From an uncultured Tenacibaculum sp. (GTDB taxonomy: Bacteria > Bacteroidota > Bacteroidia > Flavobacteriales > Flavobacteriaceae): 64,000 nucleotides of DNA. The stretch covers positions 82,052 through 146,051 of the forward strand of contig NZ_CANMMT010000008.1 of NCBI RefSeq assembly GCF_947499065.1, read 5' to 3'. Of the stretch, positions 49,586 to 59,149 are shown in pieces. The notes below the pieces were generated by a model. That model was not told the origin of the DNA. It saw only the letters and a list, made by a program, of their open reading frames with translations, and made no database searches. Within the stretch, counting starts at the first letter, position 1. Every line of letters starts with the position of its first letter. The position numbers and the translations under genes are program-made.

Positions 49586-51484
49586 ATGAGTGACGCTATT
49601 AAACATGAATGCGGAATTGCAATGGTTCGTTTATTAAAACCATTACAGTATTATAAAGATAAATACGGTACTGCATTTTATGGGGTAAACAAGATGTACT
49701 TGTTAATGGAAAAGCAACATAATCGTGGTCAAGATGGAGCTGGGCTTGCAAGTATAAAATTTAACGTAGAGCCTGGTACAAGATATATTAGTAGAGTTAG
49801 GTCTAATAAGGCGCAACCAATTCAAAATATCTTCGGGAAAATTAATAAAAGAATCAACGGAGTATTTGAAGAAAACCCAGATAAGATTGATGATGTTAAA
49901 TGGCAAGAAGAAAATATACCATATATAGGTAACTTGTTTTTAGGGCATGTTCGTTATGGTACGTTTGGGAAGAACTCAATAGAAAGTGTACATCCATTTT
50001 TACGTCAAAATAACTGGAAGCATCAAAGTTTAATAGTTGCGGGTAATTTTAATATGACCAATTCAAGACAATTATTAAATGATTTAATTGATTTAGGGCA
50101 GCATCCAAAGGAGTTTACTGATACAGTAACAGTAATGGAGAAGATAGGTCACTTTTTAGAAGATGAAGTTTCTGATTTGTATATCAAAGCAAAAGAAGCT
50201 GGATTTAATAAAAAAGATGCTTCACCATATATAGAAGAGCATTTAGATATCCAAAGAATCTTAAAAAGATCAGCAAAAAATTGGGATGGAGGTTATGCCA
50301 TGGCAGGACTACTTGGGCATGGAGATGCATTTGTGTTAAGAGATCCGTCAGCAATTCGACCAGCGTTTTATTACCAAGATGATGAAGTTGTAGTTGTAGC
50401 TTCAGAACGACCAGTGATTCAAACTGTATTTAATGTAGATATCAATTCAATAAAAGAGATTGAAAGAGGTCATGCATTAATTATTAAGAAGAATGGGAAT
50501 ACGACAATGAAGCCAGTTTTAGAACAGCGAGTTAAAAAAGCATGTTCATTTGAGCGTATCTATTTTTCACGAGGAAGTGATGCTTCTATATATGAAGAAA
50601 GAAAGAATTTAGGAAAGTATGTATTTCCTGAGGTTCTTAAATCGATTGATAGTGATATAGAAAATAGCGTATTTTCATACATTCCTAATACTGCAGAAAC
50701 CTCATTTTTTGGAATGATGGAAGCAGCGGAAGATGTTTTGAATCAACAAAAAACAGCTGCGATATTAGCTGGTAATGGTAAGTTGTCAAAAGAAAAGGTG
50801 GTAGAAATATTATCTAAAAGACCACGTTTTGAAAAAATAGCAATTAAAGATGCCAAACTAAGAACGTTTATTACAGATGATAGTAGTAGAGATGACTTAG
50901 TGGCTCATGTGTATGATGTTACTTATGGAGTAGTAAAACCAACAGATAATTTAGTAATTATTGACGATAGTATTGTAAGAGGTACTACCTTGAAGAAAAG
51001 TATAATTAAAATATTAGACAGGTTAAATCCAAAGAAAATAGTAGTAGTATCATCAGCACCACAAATTCGCTATCCAGATTGTTATGGAATTGATATGGCA
51101 AAAATTAATGATTTTATTGCTTTCAAAGCAGCTTTAGAATTGTTAAAAGAAACAGGTCAATATTCGATAGTAGAAGAAGTTTACAAAAAATGTAAACAAC
51201 AAGAAAATAGTGAAGATAAAGATGTGATAAACTTTGTAAAAGAAATTTATGCACCTTTTACAGATGAAGAGATTTCTGCTAAAATAGCTCAGATGTTAAA
51301 AACAGATGGAATTACTGCAGATATTGAAGTTATTTTTCAGCCAGTAAGTGGATTACACAAAGCTTGTCCAGATAATTTAGGTGATTGGTATTTTACAGGA
51401 GACTATCCAACAGATGGAGGTCATAGAGTAGTAAACCAAGCTTTCATTAATTTTTATGAAGGAAATGATAAAAGAGCATACTAA
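49586..51484 (+). CDS. purF: Amidophosphoribosyltransferase family enzyme, long form
   Basis: 632 residues, longer than the usual ~470-500. The N-terminal Ntn glutaminase starts at Cys9 (ECGIAMVRLLKPL), with MEKQHNRGQDGAGLA, then a C-terminal phosphoribosyltransferase with PRPP loop VIIDDSIVRGTT (457-468). Extra residues are inserted in the N-terminal half and at the end. Catalyses glutamine-dependent formation of phosphoribosylamine in purine synthesis; a second short PurF may exist elsewhere. No other pur gene is nearby, so a role beyond the main pathway is possible. Confidence 0.9.
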   Translation: MSDAIKHECGIAMVRLLKPLQYYKDKYGTAFYGVNKMYLLMEKQHNRGQDGAGLASIKFNVEPGTRYISRVRSNKAQPIQNIFGKINKRINGVFEENPDKIDDVKWQEENIPYIGNLFLGHVRYGTFGKNSIESVHPFLRQNNWKHQSLIVAGNFNMTNSRQLLNDLIDLGQHPKEFTDTVTVMEKIGHFLEDEVSDLYIKAKEAGFNKKDASPYIEEHLDIQRILKRSAKNWDGGYAMAGLLGHGDAFVLRDPSAIRPAFYYQDDEVVVVASERPVIQTVFNVDINSIKEIERGHALIIKKNGNTTMKPVLEQRVKKACSFERIYFSRGSDASIYEERKNLGKYVFPEVLKSIDSDIENSVFSYIPNTAETSFFGMMEAAEDVLNQQKTAAILAGNGKLSKEKVVEILSKRPRFEKIAIKDAKLRTFITDDSSRDDLVAHVYDVTYGVVKPTDNLVIIDDSIVRGTTLKKSIIKILDRLNPKKIVVVSSAPQIRYPDCYGIDMAKINDFIAFKAALELLKETGQYSIVEEVYKKCKQQENSEDKDVINFVKEIYAPFTDEEISAKIAQMLKTDGITADIEVIFQPVSGLHKACPDNLGDWYFTGDYPTDGGHRVVNQAFINFYEGNDKRAY

Positions 51485-51501
51485 TGCTTTTGTTCAGATA
51501 T

Positions 51502-51535
51502 AAAAAAAGAGCGTTTTTAAAAACGCTCTTTTTTT
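51502..51535. terminator. Terminator between purF and the SPOR gene
   Basis: AAAAAAAGAGCGTTTTT / AAAAACGCTCTTTTTTT, a perfect stem. Bidirectional. Confidence 0.9.
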
Positions 51536-51554
51536 ATGCTTTAAATTTTAGATT

Positions 51555-51917
51555 CTATAATGGAACTACAATAGCTCCAGAGAATTTTTCACGTATTTTA
51601 TTCAATGCTCTGTCGGCATGCAAACGTGTTTTATAGTTTCCAACTTGTATTTTCCATTCTGGTTCCGTGTAAGAAAGTTTAGTATAAACTCCTGGGAACT
51701 CAACTCTGAATCTTCCTCTTAAGCTTTTCGCTGTTCTTTCCAGTCCATTGTATAATTGGATTCTATAACCAGTACCATTAAGTTTATTATACGCTCTTTT
51801 CTTTTTTATTAAAGAGGTAATCTCTTTATTGTTAGAGGTGTTAGATTGAGCATTAGCAGAAACGATACCACCAATGAAAACCAATATAATAGCTATTAAA
51901 AACCTGTGTTTTTTCAT
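51555..51917 (-). CDS. Exported SPOR-domain protein
   Basis: 120 residues. Signal peptide (FLIAIILVFIGGIVSANAQ), a short linker and a C-terminal SPOR domain (YRIQLYNGLERTAKSLRGRF, EWKIQVGNYKTRLHADRALNKIREKFSGAIVV). SPOR domains bind denuded peptidoglycan; small single-domain SPOR proteins are common in Flavobacteriaceae. Envelope location is inferred. Confidence 0.9.
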   Translation of the reverse strand: MKKHRFLIAIILVFIGGIVSANAQSNTSNNKEITSLIKKKRAYNKLNGTGYRIQLYNGLERTAKSLRGRFRVEFPGVYTKLSYTEPEWKIQVGNYKTRLHADRALNKIREKFSGAIVVPL

Positions 51918-52042
51918 TTCTTTAAATCTTTTTACAAAAGTAACGACTTGTTGGTTAATAGATTGTCAATGTTATTTATTTAGAATTAATATAAATTATA
52001 AATTAGCAATCTCTTAACATTTCACAATTTAGACAGAAGTAG

Positions 52043-52050
52043 TACTTTTG
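52043..52050 (+). promoter_or_regulatory. actA: -7 promoter element of the act operon
   Basis: TACTTTTG, 82 bases before the actA ATG. Matches TAnnTTTG. Confidence 0.55.
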
Positions 52051-52132
52051 TGCAACTTTCTGTGTATTGTTTTTTGAAACTGTATATAGAAAAAATTGTA
52101 CCAAAATAGATACAAAACTTATATTTTATAGT

Positions 52133-53428
52133 ATGAAAAGTGTGAAACATCACAGCAGATTAACCCAAACACTCGCAAAGAGTTTAGCTTTCTTTTTAGT
52201 ATTATTCATGAGTTTCTCGGCATTTTCGCAAGGAGATGTAGACGAAGCACGTCAGAAAGAAGGGAAAAAATTATTTAAATCTTTATGTGCTTCATGTCAT
52301 AAATTAGACAAGAAGCTTGTAGGTCCTGCTTTAGGAGGCGTTGAAGAAAAAAGGTCTAACGAGTGGTTAAAAGCTTGGATTAAAGACAATGCTGCATTAA
52401 GAGCTTCAGGAGATAAAGATGCTATTGAGATTTTTGAAGAGTATAAGCAGTCGAATATGACGGCATTCCCTTCGTTGACGGATAAAAATATCGATGATAT
52501 TTTATACTATACTACTGTAGGTGAGCTTAAGAAAGCTGATGTTCCTGGTGGTGATATAGAGGTAGCTAGCGCAAAAGGAGCGGCTCCAAAGTGGTTGATT
52601 TACATTTTAGCAGCGGCTATTATTGTAGCGTTCTTAATTATTGGTAGTTTATTAAAAACAATTAGCGAGTTAAAAGGAGCTCCTAAAACACCAGGTTTAT
52701 TAGGGCAAACTGCTGAATTATGGGAAGGTATTAAGCAAAATACATTCTTACATGTATTAGCTGTAATATTCGGAGCTTTAATAACAGCTTATTTCTTATT
52801 CGGAACATTGTTTAAAGTAGGTGTTGATGAAGGTTATCAACCAATTCAACCAATTGCTTTTTCACATAAAATACACGCTGGAGACAATAAGATAGATTGT
52901 CAATATTGTCACTCTGCAGCAAAGCATAGTAAGAATTCAGGGATTCCATCTGTAAATGTTTGTATGAACTGTCATAAGAATATTTCAGAAGTAGCGGATG
53001 ATACAAAAGTAGTAATGGAAGATCATACCTTAGTTAAGGCTGATTTAGATAAGGAGATTGCTAAGATTTATGAAGCTGCTGGATGGGATGCAGAAAAATT
53101 AGAGTACACTGGAAATACAAAGCCAGTTAAATGGATAAGAGTTCACAACTTACCAGATTTTGCATATTTTAATCACTCACAACACGTAACAGTTGCTGGA
53201 TTAAAATGTCAAAAATGTCACGGACCAGTTGAGGAAATGGAAGAAGTATATCAATACTCTCCATTAACAATGGGTTGGTGTATCGACTGTCACAAAGCAA
53301 CTAAGGTTGACTTGAAAGGAAATGAATACTATGCTAAGATTCATAAAGAATTAGCAGAAAAGTATGGGGTAGAGCAAGTAACAATTGCGCAGTTAGGAGG
53401 AAAAGAGTGTGGTAAGTGCCACTATTAA
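52133..53428 (+). CDS. actA: ACIII subunit A, multihaem cytochrome c with fused N-terminal cytochrome c
   Basis: Start chosen at ATG 52133 (MKSVKHHSRLTQTLAK), giving a normal signal peptide; the frame opens 22 codons earlier. Mature residues carry six CxxCH motifs: CASCH (52-56, with NMTAFPSL as likely axial Met loop), then CQYCH (256-260), CMNCH (277-281), CQKCH, CIDCH and CGKCH. Two membrane helices (WLIYILAAAIIVAFLII, FLHVLAVIFGALITAYF) separate the first from the other five. The five are the usual pentahaem subunit of the alternative complex III; the first is an extra monohaem domain. Confidence 0.95.
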   Translation: MKSVKHHSRLTQTLAKSLAFFLVLFMSFSAFSQGDVDEARQKEGKKLFKSLCASCHKLDKKLVGPALGGVEEKRSNEWLKAWIKDNAALRASGDKDAIEIFEEYKQSNMTAFPSLTDKNIDDILYYTTVGELKKADVPGGDIEVASAKGAAPKWLIYILAAAIIVAFLIIGSLLKTISELKGAPKTPGLLGQTAELWEGIKQNTFLHVLAVIFGALITAYFLFGTLFKVGVDEGYQPIQPIAFSHKIHAGDNKIDCQYCHSAAKHSKNSGIPSVNVCMNCHKNISEVADDTKVVMEDHTLVKADLDKEIAKIYEAAGWDAEKLEYTGNTKPVKWIRVHNLPDFAYFNHSQHVTVAGLKCQKCHGPVEEMEEVYQYSPLTMGWCIDCHKATKVDLKGNEYYAKIHKELAEKYGVEQVTIAQLGGKECGKCHY

Positions 53429-53459
53429 TCAATTAGAAAGTAGAAAAACACGTATATAA

Positions 53460-56400
53460 ATGGCTTCAAACAAAAAATACTGGCAAAGTGTTGAGGAACT
53501 AAAAGATAGTTCTATTGTTGAAACGCTACGTAATAATGAGTTTGTACAAGATATTCCTACAGATGAGTTTTTAGGTGACAAAGAAACGTTAGAAACATCA
53601 TCAACTTCACGTAGAGATTTCTTGAAATATGTTGGATTTACAACAGCAGCAGCTTCTTTAGCAGCTTGTGAAGGTCCAGTAAGAAAATCAATTCCTTATG
53701 TAGTACAACCAAATGATATCGTTGTAGGTGTTGCTGATTGGTATGCAACTACTATGGCTGACGGATTTGATTTCGCAAACGTATTAGTAAAAACAAGAGA
53801 AGGGCGTCCTATTTTAGTGATGCCAAATAAAGAAGCAAATGCAGATGTAAATGCAAGAACAGTAGCTTCTATATTATCATTATATGATGAGAAATTACGT
53901 TTAAAAGAGCCTAGTAAAGGTGGTGCAAATATTTCTTGGGAAGATGCAGATAAAGAAATTGTAGCAAAATTAAACGGATTAAAAGAAGCAAACGAACCAG
54001 TAGTGTTATTAACAGGTACTTTAGCGAGTCCTTCTACTGAAAAAGTAATTGCTGATTTTATAACTGCTTATCCAAATGTAACACACGTAGTATACGATGC
54101 TGTTTCTGAAAGTGGAGCGGCAGATGCTTTTGAAGCAATGTATGGTAAACGTGCTTTACCTAACTATGACTTTAGTAAAGCAGAAGTAATTGCTTCAATT
54201 GGAGCAGATTTCTTAGCTGACTGGCATGGTGGTTTCGAAGGAAGTTATGTAAAAGGTAGAAAAGTAAACAGCGGTAAGATGTCTTACCATGTACAACTTG
54301 AAAGTAACATGTCGCTTACAGGTGCAAATGCCGATAAGCGTGTGGTATTAAAACCTTCTGAACAAGTTTATGCTTTAATTAATCTTTACAATGCTATAAC
54401 TGGAGGATCTCTTCCTTCAAAAGCAACTAAGGTTGATGCTGAGATTAAAAACTTAGCTGCTGCCTTAATGAAAGCAGGTTCAAAAGGAGTTGTTGTTACA
54501 GGATTAAATGATAAAAATGCTCAATTAATCGCTTTAGAAATAAATAAAGCATTAAAGAGTACTATTATCGATGTAAACAAGCCTATTTATAAAAGACAAG
54601 GAGATGATAAAAAAGTAGCTAAGTTAGTTGCTGATATGAAATCTGGAGCAGTTAAAGGTTTAGTAACTTATAACGTGAATCCAGTTTTCAGTTTAGCAAA
54701 CGCTGCTGATTTCTCTGAAGGATTAAAGAAATTAAAATTATCTGTTGCATTAACTACTCAAAATGATGCTACAGCTAATGCTACAGAATATAAATTACCA
54801 GCTCCTCACTATTTAGAGTCTTGGGGAGATGTTGTTGTTGAAGAAGGATCTTATGGTTTAATGCAACCAACAATTCAACCATTATTCAATACACGTCAGT
54901 TACAAGATGTATTATTAAAATGGTCTGGTAGTACTGTAAACTATTACGATACTTTAAAAGAATACTGGAATACTAACGTTTTAGGAGGAGCATCTTGGAA
55001 TCAAGCATTACATGATGGATTCTTCAAAGCAGAAACCGTTGTTGAAGAAGTTGAAGCACCAACAGAAACTGTTGTAGATTTAACTGCAGCAGCAGGTGAG
55101 TTAGCAAGATCAGCAGGGAAAGCTTCAGGATTCGAATTAAACTTATTTACATCTACTGCTTTAGGAGATGGTAAACAAGCAAACAACCCTTGGTTACAAG
55201 AGTTACCAGATCCACTTACAAGAGCTACTTGGGATAACTACTTAACAATGTCTATTTCAGATGCAAGAGAGTTAGGTTTTGAAAACCCAGTAAGAGATAA
55301 CGGAGCAATCGATGGTAATTATGCTACAGTAACAGTAAACGGAGTAACTATTAAAAATATTCCAGTAATGATTCAACCAGGTCAAGCAAAAGGATCTGTT
55401 GGATTAGCGTTAGGTTACGGTAGAACTCAAGGATTGAAAAAAGAAATGCAAGTTGGTGTTAACGCATACCCATTCTATATGAATGGAAATAACATCCAAT
55501 ACAATGTTTCAATTGAGAAAACATCAGGATGGCATAAGTTTGCTTGTACACAGGTACAAAGTACACTTGCAGGACGTCACGATATTTTAAAAGAAGCTAC
55601 TTTAAAAGAAGTAAATAATAAAAACTTAGATCCTAAGCATACATGGAATAAACCATATATGGTTTCTTATGATCACCAAGAAGTTGAGGGAAGTACTATC
55701 GACTTATGGGAAGATCATGATAGAAGTATAGGACACCACTTCAAATTATCTATCGACTTAACTTCATGTACAGGATGTGGAGCATGTGTTGTAGCATGTC
55801 ACGCAGAAAACAATGTACCAGTTGTAGGTAAGGATGAAATGAGAGTTGGTAGAGATATGCACTGGTTGCGTATTGACCGTTATTATTCATCTACTGTTGA
55901 AGATAAGCAGTACGAAAAAGATGAAGATGGTAAGACTAGACCAACATTAGAGCAGTTTAAAGCTGATAATCCAGGTTTAGCGAATCAAGAAGTAGAAAGA
56001 AGATATACTGAAAAGATATTAGAGTTAAGTAAAGGAGATTTATTTGACGCTTTAGAAAATCCAGCAGAGAACCCACAAGTTGCTTTCCAACCAATGATGT
56101 GTCAGCACTGTAATCACGCACCATGTGAAACAGTATGTCCGGTAGCAGCAACATCACACGGTCGTCAAGGTCAAAACCAAATGGCGTATAACCGTTGTGT
56201 AGGAACTAGATATTGTGCAAATAACTGTCCATATAGAGTTCGTCGTTTTAACTGGTTTAACTATGCAGAAAACGAAGAGTTTGATTTCAACATGAATAAC
56301 GAGTACGGTAAAATGGTATTAAACCCAGACGTAGTTGTTCGTTCAAGAGGAGTTATGGAAAAATGTTCATTCTGTATCCAGTCAACTCAAGCAGTTATCT

Positions 56401-56630
56401 TAAAAGCAAAAAGAGAAGGAAGAGCAGTAAGAAAAGACGAGTTTAACGATGCTTGTGCTTGTTCTGCAGCATGTTCTTCTGGTTCTATGGTGTTTGGAGA
56501 TGTAAACAATCCAGAAGATCCAGTAACGCCATTAGTAGAAGATAAAAGAGCATTCCACGTGTTAGACTATATTGGAACAAAACCAAATGTAGTGTACCAA
56601 GTGAAAGTTAGAAATACAAACGAAGCTTAA
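53460..56630 (+). CDS. actB: ACIII subunit B, molybdopterin-like plus iron-sulphur
   Basis: 1056 residues. A twin-arginine start (TSRRDFLKYVGFTTAAASLAAC, residues 49-70) with a lipobox-type Cys70. The first ~700 residues are a molybdopterin-oxidoreductase-like fold. In ACIII the Mo cofactor is absent, so this domain is structural. The C-terminal third holds ferredoxin motifs: CTGCGACVVACHAENN, CQHCNHAPCETVC, CVGTRYCANNC, CSFCIQS and CACSAAC. These carry electrons from quinol to the haems of ActA. Confidence 0.95.
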   Translation: MASNKKYWQSVEELKDSSIVETLRNNEFVQDIPTDEFLGDKETLETSSTSRRDFLKYVGFTTAAASLAACEGPVRKSIPYVVQPNDIVVGVADWYATTMADGFDFANVLVKTREGRPILVMPNKEANADVNARTVASILSLYDEKLRLKEPSKGGANISWEDADKEIVAKLNGLKEANEPVVLLTGTLASPSTEKVIADFITAYPNVTHVVYDAVSESGAADAFEAMYGKRALPNYDFSKAEVIASIGADFLADWHGGFEGSYVKGRKVNSGKMSYHVQLESNMSLTGANADKRVVLKPSEQVYALINLYNAITGGSLPSKATKVDAEIKNLAAALMKAGSKGVVVTGLNDKNAQLIALEINKALKSTIIDVNKPIYKRQGDDKKVAKLVADMKSGAVKGLVTYNVNPVFSLANAADFSEGLKKLKLSVALTTQNDATANATEYKLPAPHYLESWGDVVVEEGSYGLMQPTIQPLFNTRQLQDVLLKWSGSTVNYYDTLKEYWNTNVLGGASWNQALHDGFFKAETVVEEVEAPTETVVDLTAAAGELARSAGKASGFELNLFTSTALGDGKQANNPWLQELPDPLTRATWDNYLTMSISDARELGFENPVRDNGAIDGNYATVTVNGVTIKNIPVMIQPGQAKGSVGLALGYGRTQGLKKEMQVGVNAYPFYMNGNNIQYNVSIEKTSGWHKFACTQVQSTLAGRHDILKEATLKEVNNKNLDPKHTWNKPYMVSYDHQEVEGSTIDLWEDHDRSIGHHFKLSIDLTSCTGCGACVVACHAENNVPVVGKDEMRVGRDMHWLRIDRYYSSTVEDKQYEKDEDGKTRPTLEQFKADNPGLANQEVERRYTEKILELSKGDLFDALENPAENPQVAFQPMMCQHCNHAPCETVCPVAATSHGRQGQNQMAYNRCVGTRYCANNCPYRVRRFNWFNYAENEEFDFNMNNEYGKMVLNPDVVVRSRGVMEKCSFCIQSTQAVILKAKREGRAVRKDEFNDACACSAACSSGSMVFGDVNNPEDPVTPLVEDKRAFHVLDYIGTKPNVVYQVKVRNTNEA

Positions 56631-56657
56631 TAATAAAATTAATAAGTATATAGATTT

Positions 56658-58058
56658 ATGTCGTCTCATTACGAATCATCTTATAGAGAACCATTAATAC
56701 TTGGTGACAAGAGTTACCATGATATTACTGAAGATATTGCAAAACCTATTGAAGGTAAAGCAAACAAACATTGGTATGTAGCATTCTATATCTCTTTAGC
56801 AGCAATGTTATGGGGATTTGGATGTATCTTTTACACCGTAGGAACAGGAATCGGTGTATGGGGATTAAGTAAAAATATCGGTTGGGCATGGGATATCACC
56901 AACTTTGTATGGTGGGTAGGTATCGGTCACGCCGGAACACTTATCTCAGCGGTATTATTATTATTCCGTCAAAAATGGAGAATGGCAATTAACCGTTCTG
57001 CAGAGGCAATGACAATCTTTGCCGTATTCCAAGCAGGTTTATTCCCAATTATTCACATGGGACGTCCATGGAATGGGTACTGGGTATTACCAATTCCTAA
57101 CCAGTTTGGTTCGTTATGGGTAAACTTTAACTCGCCTTTATTATGGGATGTATTCGCAATCTCTACGTATTTATCAGTATCATTAGTATTCTGGTGGACT
57201 GGTTTATTACCTGATTTTGCAACAATCCGTGATAGAGCTGTTAAGCCATTCCAAAAGAAGATATATGCATTATTATCTTTCGGATGGTCTGGTAGAGCTA
57301 AAGATTGGCAACGTTTTGAAGAGGTGTCATTAGTATTAGCAGGTTTAGCAACACCATTAGTACTTTCAGTACACACGATTGTATCGATGGACTTCGCAAC
57401 TTCTATTAACCCAGGATGGCACTCAACAATCTTCCCTCCATATTTCGTAGCAGGGGCAATCTTCTCTGGATTCGCAATGGTACAAACGTTATTAGGTATT
57501 ATGCGTAAAGTAACGAATATGGAAGCATATATTACACGTTTACACGTAGAGTATATGAATATCGTAATTATCGTAACAGGAGGTATCGTAGCAGTAGCAT
57601 ATGCAACAGAGTTCTTTATTGCATGGTATACAGGATCACCTTACGAAAATTATACATACTTATCTTTTGGAGCTGAAGCAGGAGCATACGGATGGGCATT
57701 TTGGTCTTTATTAATCTGTAACATCTTTACTCCACAGTTATTATGGTTTAAGAAAATTAGAAGAAGTTTTATTTGGTCTTTTATTATCTCAATTATCATC
57801 AATATAGGAATGTGGTTTGAGCGTTTCGATATTATCGCAATTGTATTAAGTAAAGGTCAATTACCATCAACATGGTGGCGTTTTGAGCCAACATTTGTAG
57901 ATGTAGGTATCTTTATTGGAACTATTGGATTCTTCTTTGTATTATTCTTATTATATGCAAGAACTTTCCCTGTAATTCCTACAGCAGAGATTAAGACAAT
58001 CTTGAAATCAACAGGTGAGAACTATAAAAAATTAAGAGAGGAGAACAATGAGCACTAA
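56658..58058 (+). CDS. actC: ACIII subunit C, NrfD-like quinol-binding membrane protein
   Basis: 466 residues with eight to ten helices and the NrfD/PsrC pattern (WHVGI-like segments, WGFGCIFYTVGTGIGVWG, NFVWWVGIGHAGTLISAVLLLF, HIGMGRPWNGYW-like region at HMGRPWNGYW). It accepts electrons from quinol together with ActF. Its stop codon region overlaps the actD start by 11 bases. Confidence 0.94.
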   Translation: MSSHYESSYREPLILGDKSYHDITEDIAKPIEGKANKHWYVAFYISLAAMLWGFGCIFYTVGTGIGVWGLSKNIGWAWDITNFVWWVGIGHAGTLISAVLLLFRQKWRMAINRSAEAMTIFAVFQAGLFPIIHMGRPWNGYWVLPIPNQFGSLWVNFNSPLLWDVFAISTYLSVSLVFWWTGLLPDFATIRDRAVKPFQKKIYALLSFGWSGRAKDWQRFEEVSLVLAGLATPLVLSVHTIVSMDFATSINPGWHSTIFPPYFVAGAIFSGFAMVQTLLGIMRKVTNMEAYITRLHVEYMNIVIIVTGGIVAVAYATEFFIAWYTGSPYENYTYLSFGAEAGAYGWAFWSLLICNIFTPQLLWFKKIRRSFIWSFIISIIINIGMWFERFDIIAIVLSKGQLPSTWWRFEPTFVDVGIFIGTIGFFFVLFLLYARTFPVIPTAEIKTILKSTGENYKKLREENNEH

Positions 58059-58575
58059 TAAAGTAATTCACGCATTATATAATGATGATGATATCTTAAT
58101 GGATGCCGTTAAGAAAGTAAAAGCAGATCACCATCATATTGAAGAAGTATTTTGTCCATTTCCAGTTCACGGATTAGACAAAGCAATGGGATTAGCACCA
58201 ACACGTTTAGCCATCACTGCTTTTATGTATGGTATTACAGGTTTATCGGTTGCTATTTGGTTAACATGGTATACTATGATTGCAGATTGGCCACAAGATA
58301 TTGGAGGTAAACCTAACTTTTCTTGGGCTACTAACATGCCAGCTTTCGTTCCAATTATGTTCGAATTAACAGTATTCTTTGCAGCTCACTTAATGGTTAT
58401 TACATTTTACATGAGAAGTAAAATTTGGCCATTCAAAAAAGCTGAAAACCCAGACCCAAGAACTACAGATGATCACTTCTTAATGGAGATCCCTGTTCAC
58501 GGTAACGAAGAAGAATTAAAAGCTTTGTTAGAAACAACAGGAGCTGTAGAAATTAACGTAGTAGAAAAGCATTAA
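58048..58575 (+). CDS. actD: ACIII subunit D (DUF3341)
   Basis: 175 residues. N-terminal soluble part (VIHALYNDDDILMDAVKKV, HIEEVFCPFPVHGLDKAMGL) and two membrane helices (AFMYGITGLSVAIWLTWYTM, PIMFELTVFFAAHLMVITFYM). DUF3341 is the ActD family. Overlaps actC. Confidence 0.94.
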   Translation: MSTNKVIHALYNDDDILMDAVKKVKADHHHIEEVFCPFPVHGLDKAMGLAPTRLAITAFMYGITGLSVAIWLTWYTMIADWPQDIGGKPNFSWATNMPAFVPIMFELTVFFAAHLMVITFYMRSKIWPFKKAENPDPRTTDDHFLMEIPVHGNEEELKALLETTGAVEINVVEKH

Positions 58576-58584
58576 TTAAGAGAT

Positions 58585-59127
58585 ATGAAGAGCTTAAAAA
58601 TAATTATCGCTTTAGTTGTAGTTGCAAGCTTAGCTTCTTGTAATAACAAACGTAAACCACAAGTACAATATATGCCAGATATGTATGTATCTGTAGCTTA
58701 TGATGCAAATGGAGCTAATTCACCAGGAGGAATGGTTGATAGATTACCAGTTGCAGGTACTGTAAGTAGAAATGGTATAGTAGCTTATGATATTCCTGAT
58801 ACAAATGAAGGATACGAAAAAGCAAAAGCTGAATTAAAAAACCCTTTACCTACTAATGAGGTTAACTTAGAAAAAGGTAAAGAGTTATACGGAATTTACT
58901 GTGCCTCTTGTCATGGAACAAAAGGAGATGGAAACGGAGTTTTATCGCAAAGAGATAAATTCAATGGTATTCCAAATTACAAGGATAGAGATTTAACACC
59001 AGGAAACATTTACCATGTAATTATGTATGGTAAAAACTTAATGGGATCTCATGCATCACAGTTAAAGTACAAAGAGCGTTGGCAAATTGTACAATACGTA
59101 GAAAAATTAAGAAGCGAATTAAAATAA
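58585..59127 (+). CDS. actE: ACIII subunit E, monohaem cytochrome c lipoprotein
   Basis: 180 residues. Lipobox LASC (Cys19). Single haem site CASCH at 106-110 in a class I cytochrome fold, with axial Met likely in the late YGKNLMGSHASQL segment. Together with ActA it forms the electron path to the oxidase or a soluble cytochrome c. Confidence 0.93.
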   Translation: MKSLKIIIALVVVASLASCNNKRKPQVQYMPDMYVSVAYDANGANSPGGMVDRLPVAGTVSRNGIVAYDIPDTNEGYEKAKAELKNPLPTNEVNLEKGKELYGIYCASCHGTKGDGNGVLSQRDKFNGIPNYKDRDLTPGNIYHVIMYGKNLMGSHASQLKYKERWQIVQYVEKLRSELK

Positions 59128-59149
59128 GTCTATAATAGATAGTTAAGAT

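Noticed and set aside
53460..56630. ActB as an active molybdenum oxidoreductase
   Set aside because: In known ACIII the molybdopterin-like domain carries no cofactor, and the operon context is ACIII.
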